Positions 7,786 through 17,472 of a stretch of DNA of 64,000 nt are shown here, one piece after another. The translations under genes were made by a program, and so were the position numbers. Position 1 is the first letter of the stretch; the number at the start of each line of letters is the position of its first letter. The notes under the pieces are model-generated. The model ran no database searches. It was not told the origin of the DNA and worked only from the letters and a program-made list of their open reading frames with translations. This DNA is from JANNSO01 sp964485395 (lineage in GTDB: Bacteria > Spirochaetota > Spirochaetia > Treponematales > UBA12059), in assembly GCA_964485395.1 (NCBI GenBank), contig CAZAJF010000008.1, positions 1 to 64,000 of the forward strand, in the 5' to 3' direction.

Positions 7786-9519
7786 CTAATTTTTTCCGTC
7801 GGGCAGCACGAAGCGCTTGACCTTCTTCGTTGTGGTCATTTCCAACGGTTCTTCCAGCAGTTTCACCCTGCTGATTCTTTGGTACGGAAGCATCTCCGCG
7901 TTCACCTTGTCCACGATTTCCTGAATCGCGGCAAGCAGAAGTTCAGGTCCCCGGGCAACGGCCGCGTAAGGATCCGAGAAATCCTTGGCTGGGTAGATAT
8001 ACGCCTCTATCTCCTCGCCGAGATCGTCGCCCGTTCCGGTACCGCTAGCCACAAAGCCGCGAATAAGCACCTGTTCCACCTGGGGGTACAGCTGGAATCG
8101 ATGCTCTATTTCCTCGGGGTAGACATTCTTGCCGCCCGAAGTAACGATGAGATTCTTGGCGCGTCCGGTTAAATACAGATAATTCTCGCTGTCCACGTAG
8201 CCCACGTCACCCGTTTTCAGCCAACCATCCTTGCCCAGGACTTCGTCGGTGGCCGATTGATTCTTGTAATACCCTTGCATCACGACGGGGCCCCGCACCA
8301 TGATTTCGCCGCGGCCGTCGTGGTCTGGTTCCAGAACGCGAACTTCCAGCATCGGCAGGAATTTGCCGACGCTCGTCTCCTTGTAAGCTTCCACCGGATT
8401 CAATGTAAGGATCGGACTCGTTTCCGTAAGTCCATATCCTTGCACGAAATCGATGCCCAACTGGTTGTATTTGCGGAAAACGCTGGGGGCCAAAGGACCG
8501 CCACCGGAAATACAGATGCGTATGGTCCGAAGGCTCGCCTTGTCCAGCACCGAGCCGAACAAAACTTTTCCCGGATTCATCTTGAAAACTTTCTTGATGA
8601 AACCGGAGATTCCCATGAGCAAACGAATGATGCCGAATACAAATGGACCCTTTTGGCGGATGCCTTTCATGATGCCATCCAATACTTTATTGAACAGCAA
8701 GGGAACGCCCAGGAACATGGTAACCTTGGCTTCCTTCAAATCGTGGAGTATTGCTTTTGTAACCATTCGCTGACCGAACACCACCTCGGCACCGACGGAG
8801 AGGGCCTCTATAAACACGGCCAGCATGGTGTATGAATGGTGGAGCGGCAATAACGCGTAAAAAACGTCGCTTGCGTAGATAGCCATGTTGCACTGCGCAA
8901 GGAAGCAATCAGAAACTAAATTGGCGTGGGTCAACATGACGCCTTTAGGCGTTCCTGTCGTACCGCTGGTAAACAAGATTGCCGCGATATCGCTCTCCAC
9001 GGCTTTTTCCGGTTTTGGATACGATTCTTGGCCGGCTAAATCATAAATGTATCCAGGTTTGTTCATGGACAAGGACCAGCGAGCTCGCAGCCCCAGCCGA
9101 TTCGGTTCGAAGCTGTCGAATTTCTCCTCATCGATAAAAAGGATTTTAGCGTCCGAGGCTATAATGATCTTTTCGATTTCATCGGTTTTCAACTGGTAGT
9201 CGATAGGAACGACGACGGCCCCCGCCTGAAGAATAGCCAGATAGGCAATTGCCCATTCGGGAGAATTCTTGCCGCTTACGGCTACTTTATCGTGCCGGCG
9301 CACCCCGTTGGCGTAAAGAAATCCGGCGATCCGCTCAATTTTGCTAAAAGCTTCATTATATGTAATGGAAATTCTGGCAGGATCATACACCGTGAAGCAA
9401 GCCCTGTCCCCGAATCTAGACGTTGTCAAATAAAACATTTCAGGAAGAGTAGGCCATTCACCGGCAAAATAAGTGCCTCTGTAGCTCTTCAATGATTCCA
9501 CTGGTTCCATACTGGACAT
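7786..9519 (-). CDS. AMP-forming acyl-CoA synthetase (long-chain fatty acid-CoA ligase family)
   Basis: A 577-aa ANL-superfamily enzyme. The P-loop is LFTSGTTGTPKGVMLTHAN, the A5-type motif is GYGLTETSPILTLN, followed by LKTGDVGYVDSENYLYLTGR and the hinge/A10 region VTSGGKNVYPEEIE. It activates a carboxylic acid as acyl-AMP and transfers it to CoA. The chain length is uncertain; the layout resembles long-chain ligases. Start ATG 9517-9519 has GGAGG 7 nt upstream. It is monocistronic, with divergent transcription from the lipoprotein at 9691. A GGGGACAGGG copy at 9402-9411 encodes part of FGDRACF. Confidence 0.9.
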   Translation of the reverse strand: MSSMEPVESLKSYRGTYFAGEWPTLPEMFYLTTSRFGDRACFTVYDPARISITYNEAFSKIERIAGFLYANGVRRHDKVAVSGKNSPEWAIAYLAILQAGAVVVPIDYQLKTDEIEKIIIASDAKILFIDEEKFDSFEPNRLGLRARWSLSMNKPGYIYDLAGQESYPKPEKAVESDIAAILFTSGTTGTPKGVMLTHANLVSDCFLAQCNMAIYASDVFYALLPLHHSYTMLAVFIEALSVGAEVVFGQRMVTKAILHDLKEAKVTMFLGVPLLFNKVLDGIMKGIRQKGPFVFGIIRLLMGISGFIKKVFKMNPGKVLFGSVLDKASLRTIRICISGGGPLAPSVFRKYNQLGIDFVQGYGLTETSPILTLNPVEAYKETSVGKFLPMLEVRVLEPDHDGRGEIMVRGPVVMQGYYKNQSATDEVLGKDGWLKTGDVGYVDSENYLYLTGRAKNLIVTSGGKNVYPEEIEHRFQLYPQVEQVLIRGFVASGTGTGDDLGEEIEAYIYPAKDFSDPYAAVARGPELLLAAIQEIVDKVNAEMLPYQRISRVKLLEEPLEMTTTKKVKRFVLPDGKN

Positions 9520-9620
9520 ATAAAGCCTCCATAGATTTCTGAAAGAACGCTGACGTCGTCATGAAATTATAGTAGCGCCTATTCATAAATTCAAGTTTGT
9601 TCCAATTTAATTGCTCTTTA

Positions 9621-9629
9621 TGGTATAAT
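9621..9629 (+). promoter_or_regulatory. Extended -10 promoter upstream of lipoprotein gene
   Basis: TGGTATAAT is a perfect TATAAT with the TGn extension, about 60 nt upstream of the lipoprotein start at 9691. No good -35 box is visible. Confidence 0.4.
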
Positions 9630-9690
9630 TGCAATCTTCACTGGTATGGTTTTAGACACTTCCAAAACTCGTCTTTTACCTGGAGCGTTC

Positions 9691-10434
9691 ATGCAGAACA
9701 GGATACTCATAGTAATGCTAGGTCTGGCGGCAAGTTTGATTCTTTCTCTCGGTTCCTGCTCCGCGGAAGCATCGATGGTTCTTAAAGAAACCGGCGATGC
9801 CTCTGTTTCGATCAATTTTGGAATTCCGGGGCCTGTTGAACTGAAACTTCGAAATCTCGCTTCTACTACCGGAGGCATAGCGGCCGCAGGAAGTTTCTTC
9901 GATGCGAAGGCGGTAGAATCGGGTCTTCTAAATCGAGGTCTTATCGTCAAGGAATCCCGCAGTCCCGATGCCCGTTCCTACAGCGGGGCATTCGAGGTAA
10001 AAAATCTTGCCGCTTTCATACAAAAAGATCCTGAGCTTTCAAAAGCAGGAATACTTTCTTTTTCTCGTGAAAAAGGCTGGGCAGAAGTCCAGATCCGCAT
10101 AACGCGAATAAACTCGCGCGCCTTGGTCAATTTATTCCCGAGCGTCGATAGGCAGTTGCTCGAATCTCTGTCCCCGCCTGCCCTGTTCGACCTCCCGGTA
10201 AGTAAAGAAAATTATCGATCCATGCTGGCCGCCCTCCTGGGAAAAACCGCTATCGAAGCCATCGATGCAAGCAATTTCGTCTTATCAATCACCGTTCCCG
10301 GGCCGATACTTGAGAGTGACGGAGGTGTCGTCAAATCCTCCTCGAACGGCAGAATTTTTGTTTATACCCTGCCGGTACTCGATGCCATGACCTTGGAGCG
10401 CACAATAACCATGCGCATACGATGGAAAGAATGA
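9691..10434 (+). CDS. Putative lipoprotein of unknown function
   Basis: ATG 9691 (MQNRILIVMLGL) is chosen over an upstream in-frame ATG at 9646 because it directly begins the signal peptide and has TGGAG 5 nt before it. The hydrophobic stretch LGLAASLILSLG ends in lipobox LGSC. The mature protein (about 225 aa) has beta-rich segments such as ASVSINFGIPGPVELKL and FVLSITVPGPIL and no recognised catalytic motif. It precedes the phosphatase/STAS module by 37 nt and could be its first gene, perhaps an envelope-located input. That link rests on position only. Confidence 0.7.
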   Translation: MQNRILIVMLGLAASLILSLGSCSAEASMVLKETGDASVSINFGIPGPVELKLRNLASTTGGIAAAGSFFDAKAVESGLLNRGLIVKESRSPDARSYSGAFEVKNLAAFIQKDPELSKAGILSFSREKGWAEVQIRITRINSRALVNLFPSVDRQLLESLSPPALFDLPVSKENYRSMLAALLGKTAIEAIDASNFVLSITVPGPILESDGGVVKSSSNGRIFVYTLPVLDAMTLERTITMRIRWKE

Positions 10435-10471
10435 ATAGCTATACCATACCTGACCTAAAGGAGCCTGTGAC

Positions 10472-11863
10472 GTGGAATTTCAGACCGTAAGATCATTTGT
10501 GTCCGCAGTCATCAAAATCATACTCGCGGTCATTTTTGGATTTTTAATTTATTACGTCACGAGGGGATTCTCGATCCTCAATACGACGGCGATCGCCGCA
10601 TCGGCGTTCCTCATATTTTTCCTTGCGCAACGAGGCTTCATCAGGACCTATACGGAGCGGCTCCATCACCGGATGCAATCCCAGGGAATGACCAAGCTCC
10701 TGAATGTCTTCGTTGAACGCGTGAGCACGTGCTTTACCATGCCCGAGTTCGTGAGCGCAATCCGCGAAACCCTGGAATTGCCGCTGGATGCGTCCGCGAT
10801 GCTTATCCGAAGCAACACCTGGGACCTTCTCTACGGGAGCCCCGCCAGCCTCAGCTCGGATCCCGCCACGATAACCACGCTCAAGAAGAACTTCCGCGAG
10901 CTCTCGGAGGGATTCGGCTACCTTGACGACCAGTTGAGCCTCAGCCTCCGGAAAAAAAACGCCCGCGGAATCTTCATCTTCTGCAAAGGTTATTATTTAT
11001 TCGTTTTCTTCAGGGCTTGCGCGAGCATCGACAACGACTCCTTCCGAATCCTGTACGGGGAGATCCTCATATTCTTCGACCGCGTCCTTACCGTAGCCAG
11101 GCTTTTCCAGATAGCGGCGCTTTCCAAGGAATGGCGGCAGATCGCCGAAACCCAGAGAACGTTCCTGCCCGCAACCTTGCCGCAGCATCCTAAGCTTACG
11201 ATGGCGGCGTATTTCCGGCCGCTCGTAAACGTCTCCGGGGATTATTACGACGCCGTGCAGATCGACGACGACCATTTCCTCCTTGTGATGGGCGACGTCT
11301 CGGGCAAGGGACTCGGCGCCGCCCTCGTCATGGGCATCATCACCAACACGATCCGCACCGCGTCGAACAAGATGGACCTGGCCGAAATCCTGGGTAAATG
11401 CGACTCGGCAATCCACGAAATGGGCTTCGACGATAAATATACCGTTCTTTTCCTCGGCCTCATCGATCTCAAGAAAAGAACCTTGTCCTATATCAACGCG
11501 GCGCTGCCCGATCAGTTCCTCGTGGTTAAAACCATCAAGGGAACCACGATAAAGCGGCTGGAGTCCAATCAGGGCATCGTCGGGCTCGTTCCCATCGAAA
11601 ACGTCCAGGTCAGCGAAGTGGAACTGCGTTCGGACGACATTTTAATACTCACGACGGACGGACTTACCGAGCTTGAAAACTCCGATGGAGTGTCCCTGGA
11701 TGAATCTCCCGAATTTGCCCGCATCCTCAAGGAAGCGGGCGACATACCGGTCGACGAACTCGTGGAGAGGCTCGCGACGCTCGGCGAGACCTACACTTCG
11801 GGGAAGGCTCTTCGCGACGATATCACGATACTCGCGGTCAAGGCAGGACGATTATGGGACTGA
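10472..11863 (+). CDS. Membrane-anchored SpoIIE/RsbU-type PP2C phosphatase
   Basis: A 463-aa protein. Two N-terminal transmembrane segments (about residues 9-30 and 37-52), then a sensor-like region (about 60-230, possibly GAF-like), then a PPM/SpoIIE phosphatase domain. Metal-binding acidic motifs are NVSGDYYDAVQ, VMGDVSGKGLGAALVMG and a final RDDITILAV. It should dephosphorylate a STAS-domain anti-sigma antagonist, and one is encoded 2 kb downstream. The GTG start at 10472 has AAGGAG 8 nt upstream. The 3' end overlaps the next phosphatase gene by 10 nt. Confidence 0.88.
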   Translation: MEFQTVRSFVSAVIKIILAVIFGFLIYYVTRGFSILNTTAIAASAFLIFFLAQRGFIRTYTERLHHRMQSQGMTKLLNVFVERVSTCFTMPEFVSAIRETLELPLDASAMLIRSNTWDLLYGSPASLSSDPATITTLKKNFRELSEGFGYLDDQLSLSLRKKNARGIFIFCKGYYLFVFFRACASIDNDSFRILYGEILIFFDRVLTVARLFQIAALSKEWRQIAETQRTFLPATLPQHPKLTMAAYFRPLVNVSGDYYDAVQIDDDHFLLVMGDVSGKGLGAALVMGIITNTIRTASNKMDLAEILGKCDSAIHEMGFDDKYTVLFLGLIDLKKRTLSYINAALPDQFLVVKTIKGTTIKRLESNQGIVGLVPIENVQVSEVELRSDDILILTTDGLTELENSDGVSLDESPEFARILKEAGDIPVDELVERLATLGETYTSGKALRDDITILAVKAGRLWD

Positions 11864-13986
11864 TGCTTTTTACCTATCTCACCGCATTCATAATTCTTGT
11901 TTTTTCGCTGCGCTCCACCCGGCACCTCAACGGCTCCGACATCCGCACGTTCAGGATCGCCGTACTGTGCATATTTTCCTACTCGCTCCTGTTTGCGACG
12001 GGATTCCTGTTGGCCGCCCGGCAACCGGATGTGTCGGTTCGACTCTTGCGTTGGTCAGGAGCCCTGACAATAGCCACGGTCCTGTGTTTTTTCCGATTGG
12101 CGATCACGTATCCCTACGGTAAAAAAATCTTCCTGCTCGACGCGACGCTGCTCATAGCCGCGGGGCTTATCGCCTGGCGGGTCGGCTTCACCGAGGATTA
12201 TCTCCAGGGCATAAAATGGGGAAACCTCCAGCTGCTGCGCGCCGACGGCCCGGCATATATTTTATTTACGGCCTTGAACACCGGCACGGGACTCCTCGCG
12301 GCGGCGATCCTGCTCCTGCGCTCCTTCGCCATGCGCAGCAAGGTATACCGCCAGCAAGTGCGTGTTTTCGGCGGCGGAATTTTCGCCTATTCGGGCCTCA
12401 GCTTTCTGCTCGGCACGTGGCTGCCCCTCAAAGGGCTTCCCTTCCTGTACCCGCTAACTCCGGTCGCAGCCGCGTTCGCAGTCGCCGCCGCCCTGTACAT
12501 ATTCAACTCATCCCGCATTTTCCATACGCCTACGGTGGCAAAAACGATATTATCGCGAATATTCCTGTTCGTGCTTTTCGGCGTGCCTTTGGGCATCATG
12601 ATCAGCGTGGCGTTCATAGTCAATTCGAGCCTGCCGGTTCTCAGCGTTTTTGCCGGCGCAATGGTCTATTTTTTCGCCGGACAGCTTGCGGAAAATTTCG
12701 CGCAGACCAGATTCGGCTCGGCCCGCGACGAAAGCGCCAGGGAAAACCTGGAAGCGGAGATTGCGCACATAGATCTTTCGCTGGGCCGCGAATCAGTCCT
12801 CAAGGACCTGTTCGACATCCTGGCTCCCACGTTCGGCTGCGAGTCACTGACCGTGCTGAGCGAGTCGGAAACGGGCGCCATGCAAAAAATATTCCCCGAA
12901 GAGTCGCACAAGGCTGAATACGAACACGACGACCCGATACTCGACGTGATTTCCGGCATCGACAGCAAGGTTCTCCTCAAAACCGACATCATCACTTCGA
13001 TGGCCTATAAAAACGTAAAAGCTGGGCTGCTTTCGTTCTTCGAAAAGTTCAATACCGAGGCCATGATCGTCGCCAAGGAAGGCCGGCGAATAATCGGAAT
13101 CTTCATTTTCGGACCCAAGCGAAACGGCGCGGATTACGACGAGTTGGACTACCAGATGTTCCTGGCCATACAGGGCAAGCTTTTCGTCGTTGCGTACTAC
13201 GTGCGCCACGTCGCCAGGGAGTCGCTCCTGGCCACGGTGGAAAAGGAAATCGGCCTGGCCGACCAGATCGTGCGCTCCGTGCAGGAACACATAGACAAAG
13301 TGGAGCATCCGTCGGTCGACGTATCCTTCATCTGCCACTCTACCCGGCATCTGGGCGGCGACCTCTACGATTCCGTGCAGATATCACCGCACCGCTGGTT
13401 CTTCGTCGTAGGCGACGTATCGGGCAAAGGCCTCAACGCGGCCATGTCCATGGTAATCCTCAAATCTATGATCAGGGGACTTCTCCGCGAGGAAAGCGAT
13501 TTCACAAAACTCGTGGCGCGTACAAACACGTTTATTAAAAATCACCTTCCTCGCGGAACGTTCTTCGCGGGGCTGTTCGGCTTCATCGCTCTGGACAAAG
13601 GCTCCATCTATTTCATAAATTGCGGGATCCCGGCCGTGTTTTTCAGGTCGCCGGGCCTCGACACCGTCATCGAGGCGCAAGGCGAAGGCCGCATGCTCGG
13701 AATCGTGAAGAACATCGAGCCGCATCTCAAGCAGAGGAAACTCCCGTTATCCCCGGGCTCCACGGTCGTCATCACGACGGACGGAATCGTCGAGGCCGAA
13801 AGCCTGCGGGGCGAGCGCTACGGCAAGGAGCGCATCGTGCGCATCATGAACGAGAACAAGGGCGCCACCGCCGAAACCATGGTGCAGGCGGTCGTGAACA
13901 GCGCAACGGCCTTCACCGACAATAAACTAGACGACGACGTCACCGTACTCGCCCTGAATTACCACGGCCACAAGGAGAGACAATAA
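11854..13986 (+). CDS. Polytopic-membrane SpoIIE/RsbU-type PP2C phosphatase
   Basis: A 710-aa protein. The first 280 residues contain about eight hydrophobic helices, an integral-membrane sensor reminiscent of 7TM-type receptors. A GAF-like region follows (about 300-450), then a SpoIIE phosphatase domain with HLGGDLYDSVQ, VVGDVSGKGLNAAMSM and DDDVTVLAL. It is a second input to the same partner switch as the preceding phosphatase. Transmembrane, sensor and phosphatase parts are all intact. It overlaps the upstream gene by 10 nt and its stop shares a base with the STAS start (TAATG), so the module is translationally coupled. Confidence 0.9.
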   Translation: MGLMLFTYLTAFIILVFSLRSTRHLNGSDIRTFRIAVLCIFSYSLLFATGFLLAARQPDVSVRLLRWSGALTIATVLCFFRLAITYPYGKKIFLLDATLLIAAGLIAWRVGFTEDYLQGIKWGNLQLLRADGPAYILFTALNTGTGLLAAAILLLRSFAMRSKVYRQQVRVFGGGIFAYSGLSFLLGTWLPLKGLPFLYPLTPVAAAFAVAAALYIFNSSRIFHTPTVAKTILSRIFLFVLFGVPLGIMISVAFIVNSSLPVLSVFAGAMVYFFAGQLAENFAQTRFGSARDESARENLEAEIAHIDLSLGRESVLKDLFDILAPTFGCESLTVLSESETGAMQKIFPEESHKAEYEHDDPILDVISGIDSKVLLKTDIITSMAYKNVKAGLLSFFEKFNTEAMIVAKEGRRIIGIFIFGPKRNGADYDELDYQMFLAIQGKLFVVAYYVRHVARESLLATVEKEIGLADQIVRSVQEHIDKVEHPSVDVSFICHSTRHLGGDLYDSVQISPHRWFFVVGDVSGKGLNAAMSMVILKSMIRGLLREESDFTKLVARTNTFIKNHLPRGTFFAGLFGFIALDKGSIYFINCGIPAVFFRSPGLDTVIEAQGEGRMLGIVKNIEPHLKQRKLPLSPGSTVVITTDGIVEAESLRGERYGKERIVRIMNENKGATAETMVQAVVNSATAFTDNKLDDDVTVLALNYHGHKERQ

Positions 13987-14315
13987 TGACCGGAATCAGC
14001 ATCCAATCGAGCGAACGCGGAAAGTTCACCGTTCTTACGATCAGCGGCCCCATCAACAGCTATACGTTTTCGGAGCTTCAGGAAAAAGTCCTGAAACTCG
14101 CCGGCCAGAAAGACCTCGCAATCGACCTTTCCGGGGTTTCATCGATGACGAGCGCCGGAATAGGAGTCATGCTGGCGGCGGTGGAGGACGCGGAGGCGGA
14201 AGGCAAGAAGATATTCATCGTGGCCCCTTCCGAAATCTCAAGGCTGGCTATCGAGTCGACAGGCTTCCTGGAAACGTTCCCGATCATACAAAGCCTGAAA
14301 GACCTTCCGATATAA
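13986..14315 (+). CDS. STAS-domain anti-sigma factor antagonist (RsbV/SpoIIAA-like)
   Basis: A 109-aa single STAS domain: FTVLTISGPINSYTFSELQE, then LAIDLSGVSSMTSAGIGVML. The Ser in the SMTSAG segment is the expected phosphorylation site. It is the switch protein: dephosphorylated by the two upstream phosphatases, phosphorylated by the downstream RsbW-like kinase. No sigma factor gene is in the window, so the final target may be another protein. The start overlaps the stop of the preceding gene (TAATG). Confidence 0.93.
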   Translation: MTGISIQSSERGKFTVLTISGPINSYTFSELQEKVLKLAGQKDLAIDLSGVSSMTSAGIGVMLAAVEDAEAEGKKIFIVAPSEISRLAIESTGFLETFPIIQSLKDLPI

Positions 14316-14325
14316 TAGCCGCGAA

Positions 14326-14766
14326 ATGCAAAAAGCCACGGAACGGGAAATTCAAAAGGCGCTGGTACGACTCGTAAAATCAAGAAAAAGCGTGATGCGC
14401 TTCGAACGGTTCGTACACCGTTCCGAGTTTCTCTCCCCAAGGGAGAAAAACATCCTCATGATAGCCGGCAGCGAAGTGTGTGATAATTTAATAACTCACG
14501 GCGAGGTGGGGTTCAAGGGCATAACCTGCTGCATAAGAAGGCAGAAAGAAACCATCGTGCTGTCGTTCTACGTGCAAAGCCACGAGATATTCACCCGTTT
14601 TGCCGACGAGCTTGAGTTCTCTCCAACGCGAAAGCCGCGCTACGACGAAAGGGAAAAGCGCTGGCACGGGCTCGGGCTTACGATGTGCAGCAACCTAGCC
14701 GATAAAATACGCTACCGCCCCGGAACGAAAATCGATCGCGTGTACCTCGAATTCGCCCGGGTTTGA
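14326..14766 (+). CDS. RsbW/SpoIIAB-like HATPase serine kinase (anti-sigma factor type)
   Basis: A 146-aa GHKL ATPase. The N-box is EVCDNLITHGE and the G2-type motif is HGLGLTMCSNLADKI. The G1 region (FSPTRKPRYDEREKRW) diverges from classical DxGxG. It probably phosphorylates the neighbouring STAS protein and may sequester a sigma factor or other partner. It starts 10 nt after the STAS gene without a strong Shine-Dalgarno, so translation is likely coupled. It closes the four-gene switch. Confidence 0.85.
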   Translation: MQKATEREIQKALVRLVKSRKSVMRFERFVHRSEFLSPREKNILMIAGSEVCDNLITHGEVGFKGITCCIRRQKETIVLSFYVQSHEIFTRFADELEFSPTRKPRYDEREKRWHGLGLTMCSNLADKIRYRPGTKIDRVYLEFARV

Positions 14767-14779
14767 AAGCCTGTCTTAC

Positions 14780-15757
14780 TTATTCCTGACCTACTAAAGC
14801 CTTGATATAATGAAGCCTACCGTATAATTCGGGGTTCTCCGAGTTCCGTCGGGACAGATGCCCTTTGAGTTTCGATATGGCCGCCACTTTCCTGCTCGTC
14901 ATCCAGTCGCTCATTTCTTCCAGAATCTGAGGTATCGCCTCAAAACCGCGGGCATACAAGGACGAGCAAAGCTGCACGGCGCCCGCTCCCGCGCAGACGA
15001 GCCTGAGCGCGGCTAGTCCATCGTAGACACCGCCCGATGCCGCCAGGTCCAGCCCCACCCTGCCTTCCAGCAGCGCGATCCACCGAAGGCTCTCATGGTA
15101 CATCTCGGGGCTGCTGCGCATGGGCCCGGCCTTCAGGTTCATGGCGTCGAGATCTATATCCATGCGATAAAAGCGATTGAACAATACCGCACCGCGCGCG
15201 CCCGATTTTCCGAAGCGATATAAAATATTACCTGGATTCGTATAGGAAGATCCTATTTTAACGGCCACGGGAATCTTGACGGTCTTGCACACGGCCGTTA
15301 CGGTCGCCACGAGCGACTCCTCCATCTGGGATGAGGTTTCTTCGATATTCAGAGGAACCTTGCCGATATTCAGCTCGATTCCAGAAGCGCCGGCTGATTC
15401 CAGCTTGCGCGCGAAATCAACCCACCACGAACCGCCCGTGCAGTTTATGCTCGCGAAAACGGGAACGTCGACTGCTTTTTTCGCGGAAGAAACAAGATCC
15501 AGATATTCTGAAGTACCTTCGGACATACCCATTCCGCTGAGGAACGCTTCCGCTTCGGGGTGACTTTCAACCTCGCGCTCTATACCCGCAAGCTCCGCCC
15601 TGAGCTGCTCCTCGAAAAGTGATTTCAAAACGACAGCGCCGGCACCGGCGTTTACCGCGCTCTCGACGCCTTTCAGGCTCGCAGTCAGGCCTGAGGATGC
15701 CGCGATGAGCGGGTTCTTAAGATGCAGGCCCAGATAGTCCAAAGATAAATCAACCAT
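14780..15757 (-). CDS. Dihydroorotate dehydrogenase-like flavoprotein
   Basis: A TIM-barrel DHOD-like protein of about 325 aa. Visible are VDLSLDYLGLHLKNPLIAAS (N-terminus), PVFASINCTGGSW, ASGIELNIGKVP, IPVAVKIGSSYTN, and the C-terminal FMN-phosphate type segment LAASGGVYDGLAALRLVCAG. The family annotated as DHOD-like is common in anaerobes. True pyrimidine biosynthesis is unproven, since no other pyr gene is near. ATG 15755-15757 is preferred because AAGGAG (complement of 15763-15768) lies 5 nt before it; a start at 15817 would add 20 residues without family support. It converges with the RsbW-like gene. Confidence 0.82.
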   Translation of the reverse strand: MVDLSLDYLGLHLKNPLIAASSGLTASLKGVESAVNAGAGAVVLKSLFEEQLRAELAGIEREVESHPEAEAFLSGMGMSEGTSEYLDLVSSAKKAVDVPVFASINCTGGSWWVDFARKLESAGASGIELNIGKVPLNIEETSSQMEESLVATVTAVCKTVKIPVAVKIGSSYTNPGNILYRFGKSGARGAVLFNRFYRMDIDLDAMNLKAGPMRSSPEMYHESLRWIALLEGRVGLDLAASGGVYDGLAALRLVCAGAGAVQLCSSLYARGFEAIPQILEEMSDWMTSRKVAAISKLKGHLSRRNSENPELYGRLHYIKALVGQE

Positions 15758-15847
15758 ATTCGCTCCTTCAAGTCTGGCACCGCCAGCAATATCCTTAAAG
15801 TATATGCACGAAGTCATGGCGGGGCAAGGAAGAATAGAAAATGGTCA

Positions 15848-17466
15848 TTAAAGCTGCGATAATTCAAGGATACAGACTTCGTAAGGCTCCAGCAGCCCTG
15901 TCCCCGAATTTATACGAAGCCCAATCGCGCGATCGGTACCATACATCACGGTACCGGCAGGAAAAGCAAGCCCGATTTTTCGTCCGCTGAAATTCAGGCA
16001 CACCAGGAACGAGGTATGTTCAAACGAGCGCGTAAATACAAGCGCGGCCGGATGGGAATCCTGGAATTCGAGAGCTCCGCGCCGGAGGCAGGCGTGTTCC
16101 TTGCGAAGACGTATCAGGCCTGCATACCAGTGCCATAACGACGCTCCGTCTGATTTCTGCGCTTCGACATTTTTTTGAAGGTAATCAGGATTGACGGGCA
16201 GCCAAGGTTGTACGGTGGAGAATCCAGCGTGATTCTCCGCGGACCATTGCATGGGCGTGCGCTCGGGATCACGCCCGATGAAGGACAGCGGCCAGGTGGC
16301 GATACCCAGAGGATCCGCCAGGGATTTCCGTGGAAGCCGCCTGCAGGTCATGCCGAGCTCTTCGCCATAATAAAGAAAAGGCGTTCCGCGGAGGCAGAGC
16401 AGCATCGCCGCGGCGACCCTTGCCCGCTCGCCGGTATTCTTTCCTTTGCGGTAGCGCCAGTAATGTCTGGCCTGATCGTGGTTGGACAAGGTAAAATTCG
16501 GCCACGCCGCGGCGGGCAGCAAGGAATACCAATCCTCCGCGGATCGNNNNNNNNNNGCTTAAACCTACGGGCAGACCATTTCTGAAACAGGAACCCGAAA
16601 TTAAACGCCTGATGAAGCTCGTCGTTGCGCTGCCCATGGCAAGACGCCGCAAGCGCGGTATCCCGTCCATGCGTCTCGCCGATTAAAAAACGGTCGCCGT
16701 ACTCATCGGTCAAGCTTCGCAGTTCCCGGAAAATCTCATGTACTTCTGACCGGTTCCGGTCATACAGATGATTCTGAAAAATATCGGGAATGATGTTCAG
16801 GCTGAAGGGATTATTTCTTAGCTGGTCGTCCTTGATATAGGCGGTGGCGACATCGAGGCGAAAGCCATCCACTCCGAGATCCAGCCAGAATCGGGCTTCG
16901 GCGTAAATAGCCGCGCGCAATCCGGGATTCCGCCAATTGAACTCGGGTTGATGCCGCGTAAATGTCGCCAGATACCATTCGTCGGTAGACTCGTTGGGGT
17001 ACCAGGCGGAACGCTGCTCAAAAAGGCTGATCCAGTTATTCGGCGGGCGTTTTCCCTTGCGGGGCTGCCAGAGATACCAATCGTGCTTGGGATTGTCCTT
17101 GGACGATCTGGCTTCCGCAAACCAGGGATGCTCGATGGACGAATGGTTTACGACAAGGTCGAAAATAAGCCTGAGCCCACGCTCGTGCGCGGCGGCGATC
17201 AGCTTCTTGCAGTCTTGCATCGTTCCGAAAAGCGGATCGACACCGCGGTAATCGGAAATGTCGTAGCCGAAATCCTTCATTGGGCTTTTAAAAAACGGGC
17301 TTATCCAGAGGGCATCCACGCCCAGCGTTACAAGATAATCGAGCTTTGCGACGATGCCGGGAAGATCACCGACGCCGTCGCCGTTCGCATCAAAAAAACT
17401 TCGTGGATATATTTGATAAAAGACGGCGGATTCCCACCATGCAGCCGAAGTGTTATTTTTTGCCAT
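15848..17466 (-). CDS. GH13 alpha-glucosidase / oligo-1,6-glucosidase, split by an assembly gap
   Basis: N-terminal part (17466 down to the gap): WWESAVFYQIYPRSFFDANG, DLPGIVAKLDYL, VVNHSS, nucleophile Asp in DGFRLDVATAY, acid/base Glu in FLIGETHG. C-terminal part after the gap: LLPAAAWPNFTLSNHDQAR with the transition-state Asp, RGTPFLYYGEELGM, and a beta-sandwich end. The frames before and after the ten Ns differ by one base, because ten is not the true gap length: reading needs a number congruent to 2 modulo 3. Otherwise the gene reads as one intact enzyme of about 540 aa that hydrolyses malto- or isomalto-oligosaccharides. It fits with malQ at the left edge. Confidence 0.9.
16547..16556. 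other. Assembly gap (10 N)
   Basis: Ten undetermined bases inside the GH13 gene. The surrounding coding sequence shows the real missing length is probably very short (2, 5 or 8 nt, or 11), since SARRFK before it and RSAEDWYSLLP after it nearly join. Confidence 0.99.
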
Positions 17467-17472
17467 CGCGCA

